The notes below the pieces were generated by a model, which was not told the origin of the DNA, did no database searches, and worked only from the letters and a program-made list of their open reading frames with translations. Of a DNA stretch of 6,028 nt, positions 1 to 3,801 are shown piece after piece; position 1 is the first letter of the stretch; the number at the start of each line of letters is the position of its first letter. The translations under genes and the position numbers were made by a program. The stretch spans positions 1 to 6,028 of the forward strand of contig JACMKJ010000517.1 of NCBI GenBank assembly GCA_014380155.1, read 5' to 3'. Source of the DNA: Rhizobacter sp. Lineage in GTDB: Bacteria; Pseudomonadota; Gammaproteobacteria; Burkholderiales; Burkholderiaceae_C.

Positions 1-135
1 CGCCTTGTGCAGCAGCTCGGCGCGGCGCCCGGCCAGCACCACGCCGTAGCCCGCACGCAGCAGCGCCAGTGCCGTGGCCTTGCCGATGCCGGTGCCCGCG
101 CCGGTCACGAGGGCGATCTTTTGTGGCGTGCTCAT
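1..135 (-). CDS. Short-chain dehydrogenase/reductase (SDR), N-terminal 45 residues only
   Basis: This is the first 45 codons of an NAD(P)-dependent oxidoreductase of the classical SDR family; the gene continues past the left edge. The sequence shows the first beta strand and glycine-rich dinucleotide-binding loop of a Rossmann fold, TGAGTGIG at residues 11-18, matching the SDR TGxxxGxG motif. The second strand ends in AGRR (residues 35-38), and an Arg at this place commonly favours NADP(H) over NAD(H) in the family. The catalytic Ser-Tyr-Lys part lies outside the window, so no substrate can be given. The ATG start is supported by a GAGGAA ribosome-binding site 8 bases upstream and by a 4-base ATGA overlap with the stop of the preceding membrane-protein gene, which implies co-transcription and translational coupling. 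Family assignment is firm; the specific function is unknown. Confidence 0.9.
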   Translation of the reverse strand, partial: MSTPQKIALVTGAGTGIGKATALALLRAGYGVVLAGRRAELLHKA

Positions 136-947
136 GGCGTGGTTTCCTCGTTGGCGGGTGTGGGCGGCATCTCGAAGCAGTCGACAAAGGTGAAATACAG
201 CGAGGCGTAGAACACCGCGTAGAAGCTCAGTGCCAGCGGCGGGATCACGATCATGGCCAGCCCTGGCTGGCCGAGCAGCAGCATCAGCAGCGCGCTGGCG
301 AACGCCAGGGCTGTCAAGGCGCCGGCTCCGGTCAGGGCATAAACGGCGAACGCCCACTTGTTGCGCCAGCAGGCCACGGCGCTGAAGAAGATCGCCTTGG
401 CGGCGGGCTGGCCATCCCAGTAGACCAGCGCTGGGGCGTGCCAGAACGGCAGGCTGAGCAGGCTGATGGCGCCGGTGATCCACAGCAGGCTGAGCTGAAC
501 GCGGTCGTCGGAGAAGAGGGCATCGAGGCTCTCGGGGCTGGCCTTGCCGCTGTCCATCGTGGCCTGCATGGCCGCCTGGAACCGGCCCCCGTCGATCCAC
601 ACATAGATGAGCGCCACGACGACCATCAGACCGGCATACAGCGCCCCCAGTTGCCACAGCGCGCGCTTTTGTGGGGGGGTGCTCCGCATAGGCAGCACGA
701 ACACCTTCAAGGTGGGGAAACGGCCTTGCAGCGCTTGCTGCGTGGCCAGCATGAAGCCCAGCGAGACCAGGGGCAAGGTGCCCCAGACGAGCAGGAAGCC
801 GACCCATGGCAACAGCTGCGCCACCAGGGTGCCCAGCAGCCACAGGCCAAACAGGCCCATGAACGCGAGCGGTCGGCTGAAGAACACGGCAAAGCCCTGC
901 CGCACCCACTGTGCGCCGCGGCTGGCGGGAACGATTTGAAGTTTCAT
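132..947 (-). CDS. BPSS1780-family polytopic membrane protein
   Basis: A 271-residue inner-membrane protein recognised as the BPSS1780 family, which is common in Burkholderiales and has no established function. The N-terminus (MKLQIVPASRGAQWVRQG) and the segment around residues 169-200, with WHAPALVYWDGQP, AIFFSA and CWRNKW, resemble what I recall as conserved in this family. About six hydrophobic helices can be read, near residues 26-47, 49-69, 97-117, 152-170, 198-225 and 229-255. A soluble stretch at about 118-150 contains several acidic residues, and the short C-terminal tail is rich in Pro, Glu and Thr. The start agrees with the family N-terminus, but the bases before the ATG on the coding strand are C-rich with no Shine-Dalgarno match. 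Its stop overlaps the SDR start by ATGA, so the two form a transcription unit. Upstream lies the 155-bp palindrome that separates it from thrB. Family assignment is from memory, not a search. Confidence 0.82.
   Translation of the reverse strand: MKLQIVPASRGAQWVRQGFAVFFSRPLAFMGLFGLWLLGTLVAQLLPWVGFLLVWGTLPLVSLGFMLATQQALQGRFPTLKVFVLPMRSTPPQKRALWQLGALYAGLMVVVALIYVWIDGGRFQAAMQATMDSGKASPESLDALFSDDRVQLSLLWITGAISLLSLPFWHAPALVYWDGQPAAKAIFFSAVACWRNKWAFAVYALTGAGALTALAFASALLMLLLGQPGLAMIVIPPLALSFYAVFYASLYFTFVDCFEMPPTPANEETTP
144..149 (-). promoter_or_regulatory. Ribosome-binding site of the SDR gene
   Basis: On the minus strand this reads GAGGAA, 8 bases before the ATG at 135-133 and inside the last codons of the upstream membrane-protein gene. 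It is the clearest Shine-Dalgarno sequence in the window and fixes the SDR start. Confidence 0.65.
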
Positions 948-957
948 GGGGGGCAGA

Positions 958-1112
958 GCCTGAGAGGTTGTCGGACGTGTCCGAGCAGCGCGTCAAAAGG
1001 CCCCCGATCTAGGCGCAAAGCGCAGCCATAGCTCGGGCTATGGCGAGCATTTGCAACGACGAGCGGGGGCTTTTTGGCGTGACGAGCGGGCATGGGCGAC
1101 AGCATCTCAGGC
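958..1112. repeat. 155-bp imperfect palindromic intergenic element
   Basis: Almost the whole thrB/BPSS1780 gap is one palindrome centred near 1035. The outer arms, 958-1006 and 1064-1112, are 49 bases each and align without gaps: 36 of 49 positions are complementary and 6 more are G-T oppositions. The ends are best conserved (GCCTGAGA at 958-965 against TCTCAGGC at 1105-1112), as is the inner block CAAAAGGCCCCCG/CGGGGGCTTTTTG. The core is a perfect hairpin, GCCATAGC at 1025-1032 and GCTATGGC at 1037-1044, with a TCGG loop. A GCAAA/TTTGC pair flanks it at 1014-1018 and 1050-1054. No coding potential is evident. Such a structure is typical of dispersed palindromic intergenic repeats or miniature inverted-repeat elements, but only one copy is visible here. 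It could also end thrB transcription. A separate 10-bp palindrome, CTCATATGAG at 1114-1123, follows and overlaps the thrB stop codon. Confidence 0.75.
992..1078. terminator. Possible bidirectional terminator within the palindrome
   Basis: The arms 992-1006 and 1064-1078 pair throughout, counting two G-T pairs. Each strand ends the GC-rich part of the stem with a T tract: TTTTT at 1071-1075 on plus and TTTT (complement of 995-998) on minus. This resembles a bidirectional Rho-independent terminator placed just after thrB, but the 57-base loop, itself holding a hairpin, is unusually large, and the T tracts are inside the stem rather than after it. Confidence 0.35.
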
Positions 1113-1114
1113 TC

Positions 1115-2074
1115 TCATATGAGGGCGGGGTGCCAGGGTTCGGTGACCCGGTGCGCCAGCACACGCTCGAAGTGCGTGGGGTCGTGGGCGGTGAGCACGG
1201 TCGCGTCGCGCGGCAGGTGATAGTCCCACAGCCGCGACGCCCAGAAGCGCAGCGCGGCCGCGCGCATCAGCGCGGGCATGAGGCGACGCTCGCCCGAGCT
1301 GAGCGGGCGCACCGCGTTGTAGGCAGCGACGAAGGCCACGGCGCGCTCTTCGGCGAGGCGGCCGCTCTCGAGGTCAGTGCACCAGTCGTTGAGGCACACG
1401 GCGATGTCGAACAGGAAGGTGTCGACCCCGGCGAAGTAGAAGTCGAAAAAACCGGTGAGCTGGTGGCCTTCGAACATCACGTTGTCGCGGAACAGGTCGG
1501 CGTGGATGGGGCCGCGCGGCAGCGCTGCATACGCGGCCGAGGCGGCCACCTGCTGCTGGTAGGTGAGCTCGCTCTCGATCAGCGTGCGCAGCTCGGCACT
1601 GAGAAAGGGCGCGACCACCGGCACGGTCTCGGCCCACCAGGCGAGGCCGCGCAGGTTGGGCTGGTGGCGCTCGTAGTCAACGCCGGCCAGGTGCATGCGC
1701 GCGAGCATGGCGCCGACACTTTCGCAGTGGCTCGCGTCGGGCGCGAGCTGGTGGCCGCCGGTGAGGCGGTTGACCACCGCCGCAGGCTTGCCGCACAGCG
1801 TGTGCAAGATCTCGCCACTCGCGTCGGCCTGCGGGTCAGGCACCGGCACGCCGTGCTGTGCCAGGTGCTTCATCAGGTGCAGGTAGAAGGGCAGCTGATC
1901 AAAGCTCAGACGCTCGAACAGCGTGAGCACGTAGCGGCCTTGCGCGGTGTCAGCAAAGTAGTTGGTGTTCTCTATGCCGGAGGCGATGCCCTTCAGGCTG
2001 CTCAGTTCGCCCACGGGCAGGCGTTTGAACAACTCGGCTGCGGCGTCGAAAGAGACTTCGGTGAAGACGGCCAT
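1115..2074 (-). CDS. thrB: Homoserine kinase (ThrB, APH-fold type)
   Basis: Predicted cytoplasmic homoserine kinase of 319 residues, which transfers phosphate from ATP to L-homoserine to give O-phospho-L-homoserine, the substrate of threonine synthase. It belongs to the aminoglycoside-phosphotransferase-like ThrB family found in many beta- and gammaproteobacteria, not the GHMP-kinase ThrB of E. coli. The N-terminus MAVFTEVSF, the IENTNYF segment (34-40) and RYVLTLFER (47-55) resemble that family. The catalytic loop is HADLFRDNV at 191-199, with presumed catalytic Asp193 and metal-binding Asn198. FFDFYFAGVDTFLFDIA (209-225) carries the DFG-equivalent Asp211. Length and both ends look complete. 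The ATG fits the family N-terminus but has no Shine-Dalgarno sequence; instead a 15-codon frame stops one base upstream, and a -10-like TACAAT lies 57 bases before the ATG. The neighbouring genes are not threonine genes. Confidence 0.96.
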   Translation of the reverse strand: MAVFTEVSFDAAAELFKRLPVGELSSLKGIASGIENTNYFADTAQGRYVLTLFERLSFDQLPFYLHLMKHLAQHGVPVPDPQADASGEILHTLCGKPAAVVNRLTGGHQLAPDASHCESVGAMLARMHLAGVDYERHQPNLRGLAWWAETVPVVAPFLSAELRTLIESELTYQQQVAASAAYAALPRGPIHADLFRDNVMFEGHQLTGFFDFYFAGVDTFLFDIAVCLNDWCTDLESGRLAEERAVAFVAAYNAVRPLSSGERRLMPALMRAAALRFWASRLWDYHLPRDATVLTAHDPTHFERVLAHRVTEPWHPALI

Positions 2075-2075
2075 G

Positions 2076-2123
2076 TCAGAGACAGCGCAGCGCTGTGCAG
2101 GAGGTCGGGAGCAGGAACAACAT
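2076..2123 (-). CDS. Putative 15-residue leader ORF upstream of thrB
   Basis: A short open frame encoding MLFLLPTSCTALRCL, with an ATG start and a TGA that ends one base before the thrB ATG (TGA-C-ATG), in a different frame from thrB. Its ATG begins 7 bases after the TACAAT hexamer, exactly where transcription would be expected to start, so it could be translated from a leaderless mRNA. A perfect 7-bp hairpin covers its 3' part. Because thrB lacks a visible Shine-Dalgarno sequence, ribosomes finishing this frame could reinitiate on thrB. The peptide contains five Leu, two Thr and two Cys; two Thr codons are far fewer than in a classical Thr attenuator peptide. It may be chance; this is a sequence-based suggestion without homology support. 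Confidence 0.3.
   Translation of the reverse strand: MLFLLPTSCTALRCL
2082..2096. repeat. Perfect 15-bp dyad in the thrB leader
   Basis: ACAGCGC-A-GCGCTGT is a perfect inverted repeat of 7-bp arms around one central base, ending 7 bases before the thrB ATG. With a one-base centre it would need to open a few pairs to form an RNA hairpin, or it could be a protein-binding dyad. Its position lets it influence ribosome access to thrB. Confidence 0.5.
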
Positions 2124-2130
2124 GGGCCGG

Positions 2131-2136
2131 ATTGTA
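2131..2136 (-). promoter_or_regulatory. Candidate -10 hexamer for thrB (TACAAT)
   Basis: On the minus strand this reads TACAAT, five of six matches to the sigma-70 -10 consensus. It is 57 bases before the thrB ATG and 7 bases before the leader-ORF ATG. No good -35 sits at 16-18 bases; instead a dyad GCGAG-CATGA-CTCGC lies at 2141-2155, where an operator could overlap the promoter. A promoter here would let thrB be transcribed apart from the toxin-antitoxin genes upstream. Confidence 0.4.
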
Positions 2137-2160
2137 GGCAGCGAGCATGACTCGCCCGCT

Positions 2161-2478
2161 TCAGTGGTAGTCGTCTTCGCGTTGATGGCGAACTGCGCCG
2201 ACAACGACGGTCTGCTGATCCCGGACTTCGAAAAGTGCCACATAGCCGGTGTGTCCGAAAGGAATGACCAGCTCACGCAGGAATGGTGTGCCCGCAGCCT
2301 TGCGGCAGGTGAACGGGAAACGCTCCAGCACTTTCATGCCGGCCTGGATGGCCGACAGCGCTTCTTCTGCCAGTGAGAGATCGCCGTCGTCTCGGGCCAT
2401 CTCGTGCTCCAGCACAAACTCGAACAAGCGCTCCAGGTCGTTCTGTGCTTCGGGTGTCAGCAAGACCGAATAGCTCAT
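2161..2478 (-). CDS. Type II toxin, RelE/ParE family
   Basis: A 105-residue small basic-fold toxin of the RelE/ParE superfamily. It starts with MSYSVLLTPEAQNDLERLFEF, the usual first strand and helix with the SPEA/TPEA-like turn. It continues with FLRELVIPF-GHTGYVALFEV (residues 66-85) and ends in the strand VVVGAVRHQREDDYH (91-105), whose RHQxExDYH ending resembles C-termini I recall for Burkholderiales members. Known family members either inhibit DNA gyrase (ParE) or cleave mRNA on the ribosome (RelE); the sequence resembles ParE more, but the target cannot be settled from this. The ATG was chosen because it overlaps the antitoxin stop as ATGA and begins at the family N-terminus; a longer open frame through the antitoxin region is ignored. 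A GAAGGG lies almost against the ATG, too close to be a normal ribosome site, so translation is probably coupled to the antitoxin. It appears intact. Confidence 0.88.
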   Translation of the reverse strand: MSYSVLLTPEAQNDLERLFEFVLEHEMARDDGDLSLAEEALSAIQAGMKVLERFPFTCRKAAGTPFLRELVIPFGHTGYVALFEVRDQQTVVVGAVRHQREDDYH

Positions 2479-2765
2479 CCCTTCGCTGCGGCTTTGCGGG
2501 CTTGGGCGGCTTTTGCTTTGGCCAGGCGGTCTTCGAGCTTGCGCACCGCGGTCTCGGCGTTGACATAGTGGCCGCTTTTCTGCGCGGCCTTGAGCGAAGC
2601 CAAGCCTCGCTTGACGAACTCTGCCTGCTCCAGGCGGCGGCGCAGGCTTTCGCGTACCGAGGTCTCGACAAAGGTCGAGAGGGTCTCGCCTTCGTTCAAG
2701 GCACGCTCGATTTCTTCGCGTAACGCGGCTTCGATGCGCACGGAGGGCAGGGTGGCAGATTTCAT
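2475..2765 (-). CDS. Antitoxin, YlcI/YnfO-like ribbon-helix-helix protein
   Basis: A 96-residue protein lying directly before the ParE-like toxin with a 4-base ATGA overlap, the classic antitoxin-toxin order. Residues 3-45 (SATLPSVRIEAALREEIERA, then ETLSTFVETSVRESLRRR) look like a ribbon-helix-helix DNA-binding domain: a short strand, then two amphipathic helices. The C-terminal half, with GLASLKAAQKSGHYVNAETAV (54-74) and LEDRLAKAKAAQ, would be the toxin-binding region, ending in a Lys/Ala-rich tail. I recall similar proteins being annotated YlcI/YnfO family beside RelE/ParE toxins in Burkholderiales. The start chosen is the ATG; an in-frame TTG six codons earlier is possible but less likely. 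No Shine-Dalgarno is visible. A 6-bp-arm dyad upstream at 2787-2804 is a plausible autoregulatory operator. The ligase stop is 60 bases upstream. Confidence 0.82.
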   Translation of the reverse strand: MKSATLPSVRIEAALREEIERALNEGETLSTFVETSVRESLRRRLEQAEFVKRGLASLKAAQKSGHYVNAETAVRKLEDRLAKAKAAQARKAAAKG

Positions 2766-2771
2766 TCGGAA

Positions 2772-2804
2772 AGTGTATTGCAAATGCGATGCAGCAACGC
2801 ATCG
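2772..2804 (-). promoter_or_regulatory. Candidate promoter and operator of the toxin-antitoxin operon
   Basis: On the minus strand a -10-like TACACT (complement of 2772-2777) lies 6 bases before the antitoxin ATG. Just upstream, CGATGC at 2787-2792 and GCATCG at 2799-2804 form a perfect inverted repeat separated by six bases, placed over the -35 region. Ribbon-helix-helix antitoxins usually repress their own operon by binding such dyads. The -35 itself is poor. Placement supports the call; no binding data can be inferred. Confidence 0.4.
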
Positions 2805-2825
2805 TCGCGTGCTTGAAGCGAGCCG

Positions 2826-3677
2826 TCAATCGACCCGCACCCGCACAAAGCTCGCGAAGCGTGGCGTGCCATCGGGGTGCAGGCCCAGGTAGCGGTAGGT
2901 GACCTTGCTGCCGACCGGCGGTGGCGACGCGCGATCGGCATCGCGCAGACCGCTGCCCAGCTTGAACGTCAAACCCTGCGGTGTTTGCACCTGCAGCGCA
3001 CCCAGCATTCCTTGGTACTTGCCTTTGCCCGGCGCGTGCCCGATCACGGTGGCTTCGGCGTCGAGGTGCTGCTTGAGCTTGAGCAGGTCGTCGTTGCGTT
3101 CACCGCGGTAGAGCGAGTCGCCACGGTGCAGCATCAGGCCTTCTCCGCCCTGGCGCACGGTGAGATGCAGCAGCGCTCGCAGTGAGGCTTCGTCGGCCAC
3201 CTTGTGTTGCGGCACGACCTGCAGCCACGCGGCCTTGTTCTCGGCCAGTAGTCGCTGCAGGTCGGCCAGGCGCTGGTCGAAGCGGCCGGGGTGCGCGGGC
3301 AGGTCGAACACCATGTAGCGCAACTCGCGCCAGTCAGCATCGTCCGGCGCATCTTTGGCGACGGCCGATGAGGCAGCGGTGAAGCGCCCGCGCCCGGCCC
3401 ACAGTTCGCCGTCGAGCGGCTGCGTGGGCCAGCCGGCGGTGAACCAGGCGGGCGCGGCGATGCGGTGGCCCTGGCGTGTCCACAGCTGCGTGCCGTCCCA
3501 GTAGGCGCGCACGCCGTCGTACTTTTCGCTGACCCAGTAGTCGGCCAGTGGGAGTTCGGGGCGGTAGAGGTTGGCCAGCATCAAGGGTCGGGCTTCGGTG
3601 CGGCCGGTGCGGGGTGCAAGCAGCCACGCGCCGATGGCGATGAACAGAGCGCGGCGGAGTGGGGTCGGGTGCGGCAT
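2826..3677 (-). CDS. ATP-dependent DNA ligase, Lig E type, with signal peptide
   Basis: Minimal ATP-dependent DNA ligase of 283 residues that should seal nicks in duplex DNA through a lysyl-AMP intermediate. The nucleotidyltransferase motifs are all visible: motif I KYDGVR at 52-57 with nucleophile Lys52, motif III LDGEL at 88-92, motif IIIa YMVFDLP at 121-127, motif IV GEGLML at 178-183 and motif V LLKLKQH at 198-204. A short OB-like domain follows (KGKYQGMLGAL at 218-228, then VTYRYLGLHPDG and RFASFVRVRVD); no extra DNA-binding domain is present, as in Lig E. Residues 1-29 look like a signal peptide: twin Arg (8-9), hydrophobic LFIAIGAWLLA (11-21) and likely cleavage near TEA (27-29), so the enzyme is probably exported to the periplasm. 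The ATG was preferred to an in-frame GTG ten codons upstream because it puts the signal peptide at the N-terminus. No Shine-Dalgarno is visible. It is divergent from polA. Confidence 0.93.
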   Translation of the reverse strand: MPHPTPLRRALFIAIGAWLLAPRTGRTEARPLMLANLYRPELPLADYWVSEKYDGVRAYWDGTQLWTRQGHRIAAPAWFTAGWPTQPLDGELWAGRGRFTAASSAVAKDAPDDADWRELRYMVFDLPAHPGRFDQRLADLQRLLAENKAAWLQVVPQHKVADEASLRALLHLTVRQGGEGLMLHRGDSLYRGERNDDLLKLKQHLDAEATVIGHAPGKGKYQGMLGALQVQTPQGLTFKLGSGLRDADRASPPPVGSKVTYRYLGLHPDGTPRFASFVRVRVD

Positions 3678-3715
3678 GGATCGGTGCGAGCGTGAAACGA
3701 AGTGCACAGGCTAGG

Positions 3716-3734
3716 GGCCGTGTGGCACACCGCC
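3716..3734. repeat. 19-bp operator-like dyad between ligase and polA
   Basis: GGCCGTGTG and CACACCGCC flank one central base and are complementary at 8 of 9 positions. It lies 38 bases before the ligase ATG and 67 before the polA ATG, so it could affect either gene. It may be a regulator site or chance in GC-rich DNA. Confidence 0.35.
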
Positions 3735-3753
3735 AAGCCCGCCAGAGGGGGCA

Positions 3754-3767
3754 CACCCGCATGGGTG
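3754..3767. repeat. 14-bp dyad overlapping the polA -35 region
   Basis: CACCC-GCAT-GGGTG is a perfect inverted repeat with 5-bp arms. It overlaps the candidate -35 of polA (3765-3770) by three bases. Short dyads are frequent by chance; its place is the only reason to note it. Confidence 0.3.
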
Positions 3768-3794
3768 AAGCGGCACGCGCACTTCCCCGACAAT
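3765..3794 (+). promoter_or_regulatory. Candidate polA promoter, possibly leaderless
   Basis: A -10-like GACAAT at 3789-3794 (4 of 6 consensus) follows a weak -35-like GTGAAG at 3765-3770 (3 of 6) with an 18-base spacer. Only 7 bases separate the hexamer from the polA ATG, so transcription would start at or next to the ATG. No Shine-Dalgarno is present, consistent with leaderless translation. Both hexamers are weak. Confidence 0.4.
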
Positions 3795-3801
3795 CGCTCG
3801 C

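Noticed and set aside
69..1031. 320-codon plus-strand open frame opposite the membrane-protein gene
   Set aside because: Its product is low-complexity (Gln, Gly, Arg, His-rich) and it is antisense to a well-supported membrane protein, running into the palindrome. Long antisense frames are expected in GC-rich DNA.
1040..2137. 365-codon plus-strand open frame opposite thrB
   Set aside because: It is antisense to a clearly conserved homoserine kinase, and its product shows no recognisable domain.
2141..2155. GCGAG-CATGA-CTCGC as a terminator after the toxin gene
   Set aside because: The stem is only 5 bp and no T tract follows in the direction of transcription; noted only as a possible operator beside the thrB -10.
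2766..2783. TTG start extending the antitoxin by six codons
   Set aside because: TTG is a rare start, no ribosome site precedes it, and the ATG gives the expected MKSATLP-type N-terminus.
2161..2829. 222-codon frame running through both toxin and antitoxin regions
   Set aside because: Only the last 105 codons resemble a protein family; the upstream part overlaps the antitoxin in another frame and the toxin ATG at 2478 fits the family.
3678..3707. GTG start extending the ligase by ten codons
   Set aside because: It would bury the signal peptide behind a polar stretch, has no ribosome site, and the ATG at 3677 gives a normal signal-peptide N-terminus.
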